In this document: positions 24,080-36,993 of the stretch, one piece after another | How the letters are laid out: the number at the start of each line of letters is the position of its first letter | Position numbering within the stretch: position 1 is the stretch's first letter | Source of the DNA: Chloranthus sessilifolius | Lineage: Eukaryota > Streptophyta > Magnoliopsida > Chloranthales > Chloranthaceae | Direction of reading: 5' to 3' | Assembly: GCA_021018995.1 (NCBI GenBank) | Contig: CM037588.1 | Coordinates: forward strand, 144,107,725-144,171,724 | DNA: 64,000 nt | Position numbers and translations under genes: made by a program | Notes under the pieces: generated by a model | Database searches by the model: none | Told to the model about the DNA's origin: nothing | What the model saw: only the letters and a program-made list of their open reading frames with translations

Positions 24080-25110
24080 CAGATGCGATCCTTTCTACAG
24101 ACTACTTAACGGAGGAACTGAGTATAAATGGGATGACCAGTGTCAGCAAGCCTTCGACAATATCAAGAAGTACCTTCTTAACCCGCCAATACTATCGTCA
24201 CCACTTCCTGGAAGACCCCTAATCCTATACCTCTCAGCAAATGACAAAGCAATGGGAGTAATTCTGGAATAATATAAAGAAGACGGTAAGAGAGAGGGCT
24301 ATCTACTCTCTTAGTAGGGCGATGGTCAAATACAAACAAAAATACACTTCAATGGAGAAGACTTGCCTCACACTGGTGTGGGCCTCAATCAAATTACGAC
24401 ACCACTTCGGAGCACATAAAATACTAGTACTAGCCCGAATGGACCCTCTGAAGTATGTATTCGAAAAGCTCGCAATATTAGGAAAAATTGTTTGTTGGTA
24501 TATGCTATTACAAGAATTCAATATCACTTATGTCCTGCAGAAGTCGATCAAAGAATAAGAAATCGCCGATTACCTCATAGATCTTCCGCTCCAGAATGAT
24601 GAACCCATACGTGTGAATTTCCCCGATGAAGACTTACTCACAATTCATAATGAAGAGCTCGATAAGACCTCGTGGACCCTTTATTTCGACAGTGCTCTAA
24701 ATCACAAAGGAAAATGCATCGGGATAGTTCTCCTAAGCCCATAAAAGAGTTGTCATATCTAAGGCTTTTCAACTAGACTTTCCCGTCACTAACAATGTCG
24801 TAGAATATGAAGCTTTCATAGCTGGACTATGAGAAATACTACAATTAGACATTAAACAGTTAAAAACCATCGGTGATTCCAAGCTAGTAATCTCGCAAGT
24901 CATAGGTGAATGGAAAACCAAGGAAAGGAGACTAATGACATACCTAAAAATCGCTCAATATTTGATAAAAAAATTTGAAAGAATCTTTTTCCCCCACATC
25001 CCTAGATTAGAAAATGAGCTCGTAGATTCTTTAGCCACACTATCCTCGGTCATCCAAATATGCATTGGACAAAGTACTAAGACCTTCTTCATTGAAAAGC
25101 TAATAGTACC
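24080..25110 (+). mobile_element. Element B RNase H and second archaeal-type RNase H (fossil)
   Basis: The Gypsy RNase H part shows the KYTSMEKTCLTLVWASIKLRHH block at about 24340-24405 and ARMDPLKYVFEK at about 24436-24470. The second RNase H follows, with TLYFDSALNHKG at about 24679-24715, VEYEAFIAGL at about 24801-24830, IGDSKLVISQ at about 24870-24899 and LENELVDSLATLSS at about 25009-25050. The two RNase H domains in tandem are diagnostic of the Tat branch. Confidence 0.8.
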
Positions 25111-25399
25111 CGCCCACGAGGTAGCATGGACTGTTAAGAGAGAATTACCAATCCTCCCCACAAGCACAAGAACAAAAGAAGCAATCACTTTAAAAAATCA
25201 CGTCAAAGTAGAAACTGAAGTTGCTATGTTCAGATTTGAAAAATCACCAGCCGACGACAGACAGCCATGGTATTTCAACATCTGGAACTTCTTAAAGCAT
25301 CAACATATTCCTCCATATGCTATGAGGATCAAATAGAAGACTATAAGAAATCCATGCGCCCGATTCTGCATACTCAATGAAATATTATACAAAGAAGCC

Positions 25400-26530
25400 T
25401 TTACTAAAGGAGTACAGCTATGATGTGTCACGACCGCCGAAGGATAATACATCATCCGAGAAGCACAAGCCAGTGCTTGCGGCACCCACGCCGGGAGACA
25501 GAGACTCGCCGACCAAATTATATGACAAGGCTACTTCTGGCCGACAATCGCATACTACACAAATTCTACAAGCAATGCCAAGAACACATCGCACTTATCA
25601 AAGCTCCATCAGTTGCATTGAACACTATGACCTCGCCGTGGCCATTTTCGATATGAGCCTTCGACGTCATCGGCCCTTTCACAAACACAATTAGGAACAC
25701 TCACAAGCATGTGTTCATACTTACAACAATCTCATACTACACTAAATGGGCAGAAGCTAAATCTTATGTTAGAATAATCACTGCTTCAACACTCGTGAGG
25801 TTTATCGTTCGGAATATCATCATCAGGTTTGGAGTACCAGGGATATTTTTCATTGACAATGGATCACAGCTCCTCACAGAGAAGACGAAGAAATTATGTA
25901 AGAAGTTCGACATCAATCTACGCCACTCATCACCATTCTACCCTTAAGGAAATGGACAAGCAGAAGCTACGAATAAAATGCTAATTCAAATTTTGAAATG
26001 CACAATAAAAACCAGCAATAGAGCCGACTGGCTCGAACGATTACCAGAAGCACTCTGGGCCTATAGGACCTCTATTCATATGGCCATTGGCCAAATTCCC
26101 TACTTCCTTGCCTACGGGATGGAGGTAGTCCTACCATATGAGGTACAAGTACCGTCCTTACGGATTTAACTCGATGATGAACTATCCTTAGACGAGAGGA
26201 GAATTGTCCTACTCGCACAGTTAGAGTAACTCGATGAAACACGTCTAAGGGCAGCTGATCACGCTCAGGTATATCAGAGGAGAGTTGCCAGAGCCTACGA
26301 TAAGAAAGTCCTCGAATGAACCTTTAATATTGGAGAATTAATCTAAAAGAAAATCATGTCTTTCAAACACACCCATCCAAAAGGATAACTGGAATCAAAC
26401 TAGGAAGGCCCTTATGTTATAATAGTCGCATATCCTGGTAACGCATACAACCTAGTGAATAAAGACGGGGAAGAACTCCCTAGCCCTTGGAACGCCATGT
26501 ACGTTAGAAAATACTATCCTTAGTCCTGTG
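25400..26530 (+). mobile_element. Element B integrase (fossil)
   Basis: The core shows FDVIGPFTNTIRNTHK (about 25660-25708), YYTKWAEAKSY (about 25735-25767), RFGVPGIFFIDNGSQL (about 25825-25872), the GNGQAEATNKMLIQI block at about 25951-25995, and LPEALWAYRTSIHMAIG. The C-terminal part shows NWEGPYVI-like and YVRKYYP-type blocks at about 26398-26520. The downstream sequence is cut by the Athila insertion at 26729/26730. Confidence 0.85.
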
Positions 26531-26729
26531 ATCATCACATCTTGTGGTTAAATACTTATACTTATCACCCTCCGTAGTCGTCACGACCCGTTCATTGGTC
26601 GTACGTCATCAATCCCCGGAGTATCCTTAAGACCTCTAATTTATCGCCAACTTTCTCATTCGGGCGAACTGATTGAAGGACTAGTGACCCACCTAACCTC
26701 TTTCAAAAGTATAAGTAACACCCGATCCT

Positions 26730-28083
26730 TGATCGATTTTAAATGTTACCCTTGCAAGTGCACAAGATCAGTTGTAGCACGGTAAAATTAAGGGTGTCAA
26801 ACCCACAGGGAAACGTGAAATTTAATTAATCCTTAAAGAGATTTAAGAAACCCGAGGAAGTACCAAGGGAGAAAGTTTGATTTGCCACACAAGTACAACA
26901 TGATTCTCAATGCAATAAAAGAATGTCAATCTAGGCTAGAACAAATTATAATAAAGAAGAAAAATGATAGTATATGAACTGATCAAGGAGTTAGCTAACT
27001 ATCGATTCGTAACTTTTCTACCATTCAATCTCACAATTTCATTTTAAGTCAAAACACCATCATTTATTAGGAAAATAAATAAATCGAGAAGAATGTGACT
27101 ATTGATCCGGCATACCCTATCTTAAAACTATGACTCAGCCTATCATTGCGGTATGAATCATGTAAAAAGTATAGCATATCTCAAAATTCTAAGTCACGCC
27201 AATGATAAATCAATCATTCTGCAGCCTAGATCGACCTGCAGGAACAAATCTAGATGGAGTGCTTCTTTTACGGTCGTTGATAACTACGATCAACGACTAT
27301 AAATGAAGACTCAATAATATTCAACCAAGCATACACTTATAACAAAATGATTTAATGACAATACCATGAAATTGTAGAAACAATAATATAACAGTTACTT
27401 ATCTACGGTTCGCTTCCTCCTTGAGCAAATGACTTTAGCCGCTCATCCTCGGTATACAAGCCCGTTGTAGATCCGAAGATATCCTTTTAACAATGATCTT
27501 TTATTTATCACAAAATTCTCTTTACAATGCATTTATTCCTAGGTACAATCTATGCTTTAAAGAAAAAACTGTCGAGAAGAAGAATGAAAACCTAATACAA
27601 TCTAATAAGAGAGGAACCCTAAAAGAAAAGGAAGAAAGAAGATGAGAGGATAGAATCAAAAATAGAGATTAGAGATCTCCGAGAGCCCCCAAAATAAAGA
27701 CGTAACTTTCTTTATAAAGGGGCGAGCAAAACATTTCCCTAATAACCTCAATCGATTGAGAATTAATCCTCAATCGATTGATTTTGAATTCGAAATAAAA
27801 GGGAAAAGTTGTCTTCTCTTGTCAATCGATTGACACATAGGGGTAGATTCTTCATTCTCTTGATGGATATTGAGCTTTTTCACGAACTTTTATGCTTTTT
27901 TTGACCTTTTTGGTCCACAGTTCTTGTGTAACCCTTAATTGTCCTCTTTTATGTTCTTTAATGATCCAACGGTCAGAAACACCTGTAAACATTGAAACTA
28001 CATAACAACCATTAAATGCTTTCATCAGTTAGCTAAATATAAGTTTTAAGATGCAAAATATAGTCACATTTCGACACTGATCA
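26730..28083 (-). repeat. Athila 3' LTR
   Basis: About 1.35 kb, matching 40114-41492. It carries three TCAATCGATTGA sites (27748, 27770, 27822); the other LTR has four. A polypurine tract (GGTTTGGGGGTG on -) lies at about 28084-28096, exactly outside the LTR as expected for a 3' copy. Confidence 0.95.
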
Positions 28084-28096
28084 CACCCCCAAACCT
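28084..28096 (-). promoter_or_regulatory. Polypurine tract of Athila
   Basis: GGTTTGGGGGTG on - directly abuts the 3' LTR. It would prime plus-strand DNA synthesis. Similar tracts recur at about 29941-29954 and 30003-30030. Confidence 0.8.
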
Positions 28097-28099
28097 ACA

Positions 28100-30250
28100 C
28101 TTTGCTAGTCCTCGAGCAAAGAGAATGACAAATAACTAATCAATTTAGCAAATAAAATGAATGCCACTTTCGTAGGGAACACGATTGCATTTAGCCTATG
28201 CAACAAGCCTTTAAACCCCTAGGTGATCCCTAGTGGAGGAGTTTTATCGCCTGAAGGTTTTCAAAGAAGGTACCTATAAACTTCAAAGCTTATGAATTTC
28301 AGAATTGTAATAATGCCCTTTCATGGTTAATTATCCGTGAAATCTTGTAAGATGCTACTGTCCATGCTTATTTTAGTAATGCTCATTCAATTTAGTTCAT
28401 TGTTCTTCCAATACTCATAATTCATGCCCATAATTTTATCACTGCTAAAGTTCTTTTATCTGAGAATAAGTTTAAACTAAAAGTCTTTAGATTCTATGTC
28501 CAGACTCAATTCTCACCATAGGTGTGCACTCAAAATGAAATCGCTCCTGATGAATAGTTTTATTTTTCACTCATATGTGAGATGGAATTACAATGCAATT
28601 AGAAAATTCTCACATATTATAAGAAAGATGGTGCATCAAAGAATTTTTAAAAGAAATCTCATTAAGAAAGATATTTGTATTTTAAGCATGCATATACCAA
28701 GCACCATAGACATTGTATAATCATTCTCCATAAGGCATTTACCATTCATGATTGAATCAAGAAGTTCTTTCAAAGGTTATAATGGGGCTCGGGTGAAGGT
28801 TACGAAAGAAAGGGAAAATTGGATTCAAGTTTCTCTGAGAAATTGATAAAAGAGACACAATTGATTTCTGATATTTTTCACACTTTTGAATTCTCTAGAA
28901 CCTTTTCCTCTTCATCATACACTTTTCTCTTTCTTTTCTTTTTCTTTTTAACACTACTTTCATATATTTCTCTACTTCTTGCACTAAGCTGAATTTTCTT
29001 TTTCTTCTCCCCTTTTATGTTTTTTTATTGTATTTTATTATTATTATTATTATTTTTTGCTTCCACATTATTACCAAGCTCTCAATTTCCTTTCTTGCTC
29101 TCATCCCTAATTTCTCAGAAATAAAAGGGTAAGGCTTTTAAAACCGGTGTGGGGTATGGTCAATATAGCTTAACAAGGAATATTTCAGGATAAAACTCTT
29201 CAGTTAAGGCTCAAACGGGGTGCAACAAGATAAATCAATGTATGGTGGGATATTTTAGGCACTATCGAGCCAAAGATGGCCTTTGATCATCTCCTCTCAT
29301 GATGGTATTAATGCCTATTTGTCTCGAATTTTTATACAATGTTTTCTAGCACAATAATATAACATATGCAAAATCAACAAATCGAAATAAATTATATGAG
29401 ATTTCAACAATTGAGAATGAAGTTCAAAGATACTCTGCATATTTTCAGCACTCATAAAAAAAATGAGGACACGTTCCAAATCTCACTGAGATTTAGTCTT
29501 CCTTTGGAATCTTGAGATTTCCAGTTCTTAACTTAAACTCTCAGATTTGGGACTTAAAGCAATGCGATGGTACAAAAATTTTTAGGCATAAATCATGAAA
29601 ATCATCATTCATCCTATGTTGAAATTAATGAGCATTCATAAAACAGTCATGGCATGATAACAATCTTTAAAGAATTTCCTGTCATAAACAATTTAAGAAC
29701 ATAAATAAAATTCGACATCCATAAGTCTAATTGTCATCAATTACTAGATTGACGCCAATTCATCAATCGATTGACTGATAAGGGTTTCCAATAGGTCTGT
29801 TGATTATCAGTCCATCGATTGAGACATTTGGTGTGGTCTCAATCGATTGACTGATGCACTTTTAATATTCGAAAAACAATCCCTTTTTTATTTATTTATT
29901 TTTATTTTATTTTTATTTTTAATAATAAATCGAAAGAAATACCCCCCCAAACCTGAACCGTTTAATGCCCTCATTGATTGGATTTTGGGAAAGTGAATGA
30001 GACCCCCCCCCCCCCCCCCCCCCCCCAACCTGTTAAATGCAATCGAGGACCAAGAAAGCAGATCAAGTGAAAGGTATTGTGATCAAAAATTAAAAACACA
30101 AATAACTAACTAAACTAAACTTTTATTAAATTTGTGCAAAGTATTACACTTATTGAAAATTTAAAGAAAATAACCTAATTCTAGAACAAGTCTAAAAGGA
30201 AAAACATGAAGGAAATTAAAATCTAAAAATATTAAAATAACCTAATCTAG
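28100..30250 (-). other. Athila non-coding region between extra ORFs and 3' LTR
   Basis: About 2.1 kb without supported genes. It holds TCAATCGATTGA-type sites at 29763, 29811 and 29839, pyrimidine-rich stretches (28900-29080), short ATT repeats near 29037-29056, and a run of 24 C at 30003-30026. The content is typical of the long 3' non-coding part of Athila. Confidence 0.6.
30003..30026. repeat. Poly-C (poly-G on the element strand) run of 24
   Basis: An uninterrupted run of 24 C is followed by AACCTG. The same CCCCCAAACCT context occurs at 29942 and at the polypurine tract at 28086. This suggests expansion of a polypurine-tract-like sequence. Run length may be affected by sequencing error. 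Confidence 0.85.
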
Positions 30251-30276
30251 ATCTTAAGACTAACATTCCGAATCCT

Positions 30277-30663
30277 TTAGTCGTCCATGGAGGATCTCCT
30301 TTCCTTCAGCTTCGGGAACACATAATTCCACATCTCCTCTGTGATCCCACCCTCGCCTGGTGGTGGAATGGGTGATTGTGGCAGAGATGTTGGTGGGGTA
30401 GAAGGTGGTGGTATGAGAGGCAGTGGCGGATTCAATTCTGCCCATAAATAGGTCGGAATCAAATTCTTTGACGGGTTGTTTACGGCATCAGCTGAACGTT
30501 CAAAGCTTGATTTGACTTCTTGATTTGATTCTAAGTTGAGGTCGATGACTTCACGATTTGAAAAATCAGGCCGTGGTTGAGGTGAGTGGTAGCGTGCATG
30601 TTTCCGAGCCGGTTCCTTCAATTTCTTTACTGCAGATTGGGTATGATACCGGATGGGTGCCAT
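30277..30663 (-). mobile_element. Small Athila downstream ORF (128 codons)
   Basis: An open frame on - starts MAPIRYHTQSAVKKL and has a Pro-rich C-terminal part ending near KERRSSMDD. It lies downstream of the larger extra ORF and upstream of the polypurine tract. I recognise no domain. The start has TCAATCGATTGA pairs upstream (30864-31121). It may be an independent small protein or a non-functional frame. Confidence 0.4.
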
Positions 30664-30863
30664 AGCTAAAGCTTGGGGAAGAGGAAATAATATTTTGACT
30701 AAGGTGATGGGAAGGACTACCCTAAGAGTGGTTTAAATAGAGAAGACTTTATAAAACACATACTCTAAAGACTCAAAGAAACCTCCTAAGTACGGACTCT
30801 AAGGGGACTCAAACCTCTCTATTTTCGGAGTGGAAGAGGTATTTTTCTGGAAATATACCTCAG

Positions 30864-31121
30864 TCAATCGATTGAAACTTTAGTGTCAATCTATTGACAC
30901 TAGATGCCAAGGGTGCCATTGGGTGCACGGTTCAAACTTTCCTTTTTCAAAACAAGTGTTTTTGGAGAAACTTTTTGTTATTAACAGATTAGATAGTTCT
31001 GCCCATGCAGAAGTCAATCGATTGAGAGTTGTTCCTCAATCGATTGACTATTCGGAGTTGCTTTTCGAGAATTACAAATTGAAGTGCTCAATCGATTGAG
31101 AGTTTAATCTCAATCGATTGA
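30864..31121 (-). repeat. Athila TCAATCGATTGA pairs between the extra ORFs
   Basis: Three pairs start at 30864/30886, 31014/31036 and 31088/31110. Each pair has a start-to-start distance of 22 bp. The sites are exact or differ by one base. Confidence 0.9.
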
Positions 31122-31310
31122 CTGATGCACTTATGTACCAATCCGAGAATGAACAGAAATTATCACACTAAAAACACTCTGATTTCATTGATTTAATTGA
31201 TTTGATTACACCCACATGATCCCATCATCACTAGAAAACAAACTACGATTAATCCTACCTAAAAACAAAATGAAAAACACATCAAACAAAGTAAAACACC
31301 AACACAAACA

Positions 31311-32556
31311 CTAAACAAACACAAACACCAACAAAAACCCAAACAAAAGCAAACAATCATTGATCATTATCATCATCATCATTTTCAGGGTCTCCCTCCT
31401 CATCCATCGCCGCTCTCGCTCCTGTGATGAATCCGTCGGCACGCCCAGGGAATGATTCCCGAGCCATCCGCATGAGAAGTGAAGTTTGAAATTATAAACA
31501 TCGATCAATACCTCCCACAGTGGCACTCAACCCATCAATCCGTGCCTCGAGGCAAGCTACTGCTGCCTCGACATTAAAATCGGGGACCTCTTCAGGACGA
31601 GGTCGTCTAATGCCGCCGGGTTGGTGTTGTGTGGGGTTTGGTCGGGGAGGAGGAGGAGGTACATCATCGACGTCAATAGGTGGTGGCGTAACACGCAGAA
31701 TGACCTTGATGCTCTTGCCCCAAATGTTCGTGCCATAGTGATAAAATTGCATATCACCCATCTCTTCATCATCATAAATCGGGCACCCAATTTGGTCCAA
31801 AATATGAATCACGTAGTGCGGGAAATGTAAAAGAATAGCTTCTCGCTTCTTTGGTGCGGTGGTGATCACGATGTCGCTATGACACCGATATATTTCTTCA
31901 AGCATCAATCCTGGAGCATCAAACCACATATTCGTGTGCGCTGCATAAAGTGCCAACACCTTATTCTTCATCCTCTCACTCTTCGTGCCATGCGGTAAGA
32001 GATTGTTTGACATTACAATGCCCCAAAACAAGATGTCCATTGGTAGGATGGCTCGTTTAGTGGACAAACCGGACATGCTCCGTCCTCCACACATGTTGTT
32101 AATCATTTGGTCCTGGCTGAGATCAATTGTGGGATTGATGTGGTGGTTCAATGGACGAATCACGTAGAAATTGAATGCACGTGCGAGATCGGCGACATGC
32201 AAGTTATATCTCCAATTGTCGATCTCGAGGCGGATGAACGATAATCTCGTTGGCGACAGTGGAGCGGACACCCATTCCATGTTCTGGTAAAACAACCGTA
32301 GAATACGGAGTGAGACATCAATAGGCGGAGGAGCGAGCAACATCTCCAAGTGTAGAGCTTCAATGAATTTGATCGAACGAGCGGCTTCTGCGATGTGTCG
32401 ATTTTTTGCAAGATCAAAGAAATTCTCCATTTGAAACTGGCAATCCACGTACTCGTCATTTGGGATGTTCATAGGAATGTTGGCGGGACGAGGTGGTTGG
32501 TAGATCAGTGGTCCGAGCTTGCGCCATTTTCGATCGTCGAGGAGAATGAAAATCAA
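31311..32556 (-). mobile_element. Athila extra ORF downstream of integrase
   Basis: An open frame of 354 codons on - starts at 32556 (MIFILLDDRKWRKLGPL). It contains the VADLARAFNFYVIRPLNHHINPT and LSTKRAILPMDILFWGIVMSNN blocks, and has a Pro-rich then short coiled C-terminal part. An overlapping frame continues to 31311 with an acidic end. Such an ORF is characteristic of Athila (often listed as the Athila ORF or plant transposon protein). Its function is not established; it lacks clear transmembrane segments or a signal peptide, so an envelope role is not supported. Arrays of TCAATCGATTGA pairs flank it on both sides. Confidence 0.65.
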
Positions 32557-32641
32557 AACATTCGGATTGGAGAGTTGTGAAGAAGGGGACCACGGGTGTC
32601 CCCATTATATAATTGATTGCCAACCGATTTAGGATTGAGTG

Positions 32642-33121
32642 TCAATCGATTGAAAATGGTTGAACTTACCACATCGTGGGAATGTGAAGGGGCACTAGGC
32701 ATGCGGATGTGACGTGGTACAATCCCCTCATCCATTTTTAATGTCAATCGATTGACACAGGGATGACAATCGATTTAGAATGACCTTTTCGCGAAAAGTC
32801 ACACCGTTTAGGTGCCTTGGGAACCGGCAGAGTTAATATGCAATCAAGTCAATCGATTGAGGATTGAGTCCCAATCGATTGACATTGTCGTGCCCCTAAA
32901 AGTAGCTGGAATCGATAAGACGTGTCGATTGACGCTTCGCTTTTCGAAATTGGTCATTAATTCGAGATAATGTCAATCGATTGAAAATTAAGTCTCAATC
33001 GATTGACAAATGAAAGAAGGAGATGATGATGATGATTGAACATCAATCGATTGACAGGGTAAGTGTCAATTGATTGAGGAAATAAGGTCAATCGATTGAC
33101 TTTTTGGAGTCAATCGATTGA
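32642..33121 (-). repeat. Athila TCAATCGATTGA array upstream of the extra ORF
   Basis: Sites start at 32642, 32744/32766, 32849/32871, 32973/32995, 33043/33066 and 33088/33110. Pairs are spaced 22 bp (one pair 23). The array fills the gap between the end of integrase and the extra ORF start at 32556. That position fits a promoter or binding platform, which is inference. Confidence 0.9.
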
Positions 33122-33539
33122 AAAAGACTCTTTTTCAATTAAAAACACAAACAACTAAGAAAACACACTGGGTTGCCTCCCAGTAAGCGTTGAGTTTATG
33201 TGTCAACAGCTCGACCACTTCATTGTTCACTTTTTCGGGTCACTGAGGTATGTCGCTTCAATCCTCATCTGGGTCATTGGCTCAAACATTGGTTTGAGTC
33301 GTTGCCCGTTGACTTTGAAAATTCGATTGTCCTTAAGACTTCTAATCTCAATTGCACCATGCACGGTAGTAGATACAACCTGAAATGGTCCTTCCTACCT
33401 TGATTTCAATTTTCCTGGGTGAAGCTTAAGTCTGGAGTTGAACAACCGAACTTTTTGTCCGATGTGAAACTCCTTTCGAGAAATTTCTTGATCGTGCAAC
33501 TTTTTAAACCTTTCCTTATACATCTTCAAATTTTCATAT

Positions 33540-34400
33540 GCATCGTAGCGTAGCTCTTCTAATTCGTTCAGCTGTAGCCTTCAAGTTGACCCTGCCTCTT
33601 GCATATCGAAATTAAATCTTTTTATAGCCCAGAATGCTTTATGCTCTAATTCAACTAGAAGATGACATGCTTTCCCATAGACAATCCTAAACGGTGACAT
33701 TTCGATCGGGGTCTTGAATGCAGTACGATATGCCCAAAGAGCATCAGATAGCCGGTTCAACCAATCTCTTCTATCCGGTCATACCGTCTTTTCTAAAACC
33801 CGTTTGATCTCCCGATTCAACACTTCCTCTTGACCACTAGTCTACGAGTGATACGACATTGCCACCTTGTGGGTGACGCCGTATTTCTTCATTAAAGTGG
33901 CAAAATGGCTGTTGCAGAAATGCGAACCACCATCACTATTGATTGCTCTTGAAATCCCGAATCTGTTAAACACATTTTCTTTCAAGAATTTGACCACGAC
34001 TTTGTGGTCATTCGATCGGGTTGCCATAGCTTCTATCCATTTAGAAACATAGTCAACGACCACTAGAATGTATGAATACTCGAACGATGGGGGAAAAGGA
34101 CCCATAAAGTCGATACCCCAAACATAAAAAATTTCAACAATCAAGATCAGGTTCAGTGGCATTATATTTCATCGTGAAATATTTTCAAGCTGTTGACAGC
34201 ATTGATGCTCTTTACAAAATTTGGCAGTGTCCCGAAAGATGAAGGGCCAATAACATCCGCTTTGAAGAATCTTATGTGCGGTCTTTTATCCTCCGAAGTC
34301 GCTTCCATAGGCCCCAGCATGACAAAAATTTATGATGCTCAGTTGCTCTTCTTCAGGTACACATCTTCTGATGACTTGATCTGAACAGAATTTGAACAAC
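33540..34400 (-). mobile_element. Athila integrase (fossil)
   Basis: On -, [20 protein letters not shown] lies at about 34128-34070, and [16 protein letters not shown] follows. [18 protein letters not shown] lies around 33970-33915, covering the catalytic core blocks. The HAGAYGSDFGG end of the zinc-binding region is at about 34318-34286. The C-terminal end lies around 33540. It is broken. Confidence 0.8.
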
Positions 34401-34409
34401 TGTGGTTCA

Positions 34410-35044
34410 TCCCAAAAATAATATTTAATCTGGGAGAAAAATAGATTTTTATCATTCTTACCCCACTGCGTAGGGATTCTGCCAGTGACCAGATAAATCA
34501 CAATGCTGGCGTACCAAGGAACTTTTGTACCTGTTGTATAAATTGCCATTAACTGCTCATTCGAAAAGGTGTCACGGATAGCCTCAGATACAGATGATTC
34601 TTCAGATAGAATTCTTGACAAATGATCAGCTACAACATTTTCAACCCCCTTTTTATCTTTGATCTCGAAGTTAAATTCTTGGAGGAGTAAGATCCATCGG
34701 ATCAACCTTGGTTTTGTGTCCTTTTTCGCCAACAGATATTTCAATGCAGAGTGGTATGAAAAGACCACTATTTTCGATCTAAGTAAATAGGAACGGAATT
34801 TATCCAATGCATACACCACAACTACCAATTCCTTCTCGGTGGTAGTGTAATTTAGTTGTGCATCAATCAGCGTCTTACTGGCATAGTAGATAACATGAGA
34901 TAATTTGTTTACCCTTTGCCCTAAGACTGCTCCAATAGCATAGTCGGATGCATCGCACATGAGTTTAAAAGGTAGAGAGTAATCCGGTGGTTGGATTATC
35001 GGTGCATTTGATAACAATTCATGCAATTTTAGGAAGGCCTTCAT
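34410..35044 (-). mobile_element. Athila RNase H domain
   Basis: On -, MCDASDYAIGAVLGQR lies at about 34970-34920, followed by HVIYYASKTLIDAQLNYTT and TEKELVVVVYALDKFRSYLL. The VENVVADHLSRI block at about 34640-34605 ends the domain. This is the standard Gypsy RNase H. No archaeal-type second RNase H is present, as is normal for Athila. Confidence 0.85.
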
Positions 35045-35160
35045 GCATTCCTCACCAAATTCGAACTAAACATCTTTTCCAAGCAAGGTACACAATAGTT
35101 AGCCACCTTGCTAAAATTTTTGATGAATCATCTATAAAATCCAGCATGACCCAAAAATGA

Positions 35161-36000
35161 TCAGATTTGATGAACTTTTTTTGGTGGAGGCAGATTAGCG
35201 ATTAAGTCAACTTTTGCCTTGTCGACTTTAATCCCTTTTTTCGAAATGATATGCCCCAAAACTATTCCTTGTCGAACCATAAAATGGCTCTTCTCCCAGC
35301 TGAGAACAAGTTTGGATTCTACACAATGTTGCAACACTTGTGCAAGATGATTTAAACATGATTCAAACGTCTTCCCGAAAACAGAGAAATCGTCCATGAA
35401 TATTTCGATGAACTTGTTAATCATATCCGAAAATATGGCTAACATACATCGTTGAAAAGTGGTCGGAGCATTACATAGGTTGAATGGTATTCTACGATAT
35501 GCAAAAGTACCATAAGGACACGTGAATGTTGTCTTCTCTTGATCTGCAGGAAATACGGGCACTTGGTTGTAGCCCGAATATCCATCGAGAAAACATTAAA
35601 ACTCCTACCCTGTTAACTTCTCAAGAATTTAATCAATGAATGGAAGAGGAAAATGATCATTTCTGGTAGTCGTGTTCAATTTTTGATAATCGATGCACAC
35701 GCACCACCCCGTAGTTTCACGACTAGGTACCAATTCTCCTTCAGTAGTCTCTTTCACTGTTATCCCAGACTTTTGGGAGACAATTTGAACTGGACTTACC
35801 CATTCACTTTCCGAGATTGCATAGATTATTTCAGCATCGAGTAACTTGATGATTTCCTTTAAAATGACTTCTTTCATGTTTGGATTAAGTCGCCTCTGTG
35901 GTTCTCTCGATGGTGTAGTATCATCTTCCAGATGTATTTTGTGCATACATACTGACGGATCAATCCCTTTAAGATCAGCTAAGGTCCATCCGATAGCCTT
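35161..36000 (-). mobile_element. Athila reverse transcriptase (fossil)
   Basis: On -, CVCIDYQKLNTTTRNDHFPLPFID lies at about 35710-35630. The TCPYGTFAYRRIPFNLCNAPTTFQ block is at about 35525-35455, the catalytic box FMDDFSVFG is near 35400-35375, and GHIISKKGIKVDKAK lies at about 35255-35215. The order is canonical. It is broken. Confidence 0.88.
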
Positions 36001-36993
36001 TTTATGATCTTTAAGCACTTTTAACAATTCATGCTCTTGTTTTTCTGATAATGTTGATGAAATAATTACTGGAAGCATTTCTTGAGGTCCCAGAAAAGCA
36101 TATTTGAGTGACTTAGGCAGTTGCTTTAATTCAACGGTTGGTGGCTGCTCGATTGATGGAGTCAGCTCATCTTTTTCCTCAATAGGTAATGGTTCCACCT
36201 TAGTCTCAATTTCACATAACTTATCATCTTCACTTGATGAATTCATCCTCTTCTTTTCTAACTGTTTCTTCTCAGATCCTTTCTCCTCATAGATGGCTAA
36301 CAAAGCAGTTTTGAATTCTTCTTTGGTAAGCATTGATGGTAGAGTTTCGTCCACTACTTCCTCCACCTGATCGATGTAGAAACAATCAATCTCATCCTCA
36401 TTGGAAAAATGGTTCATCGCATGAAATATATTGAGCCTGACTTTCATGTTTCCAAAAGAAACATCTATGACTCCCATTCGACAATTGATGCAGGCATTAG
36501 CAGTTGCGAGAAATGGACGTCCAAGAATGATTGGGACTTGATTGATGGATTTAACTGGTGGTTCCATGTCCAACACAACAAAGTCCACTGGGAAGATAAA
36601 TTTGTCTATTCCAACCAAAACATCCTCGATGATACCCCTAGGTCTTCTTTCTGACCTATCAGCAAGTTGGAGTGTAACTGTCGTGGGTTTTAATTCGCTC
36701 AGTCCTAATTTCTTGTACACTGAGTTTGGGATCAGATTGACACTTGCTCCCAAATCCAGTAATGCCTTACCAATTGGCTGCCCACCAATGACACATGACA
36801 CAGTTGGGACTCCAGGGTCCTTAAGTTTTTGAGGGGCATCCAATTGCAATATTGAACTGACTTGATTAGTCAGGAACACTTTCTTTGAAACTTGAGTATG
36901 TGCTTTTCTTTTACGAGTGCATAGATCTTTAAAAAATTTGGCGTACTCAGGAACTTGCTTGATTGTTTCAAGTAATGGAAGATTTATCTTCAC
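36000..36993 (-). mobile_element. Athila protease and linker to RT
   Basis: On -, the block GKALLDLGASVNLIPNSVYK at about 36775-36715 is the Athila-type aspartic protease active site. VPIILGRPFLATANACI follows at about 36545-36490. A charged linker (Glu/Lys-rich, about 36330-36100) leads to RT. This continuous frame is the longest pol segment in the window. Confidence 0.85.

Noticed and set aside
30003-30026. Poly-C run as an assembly gap marker
   Set aside because: The same CCCCCAAACCT context exists twice nearby, so a real expanded tract is plausible, although its exact length is uncertain.
31492-32556. Host gene candidate because of the long open frame
   Set aside because: It lies between integrase and the 3' LTR of Athila in the same orientation and matches the known extra ORF of that family.
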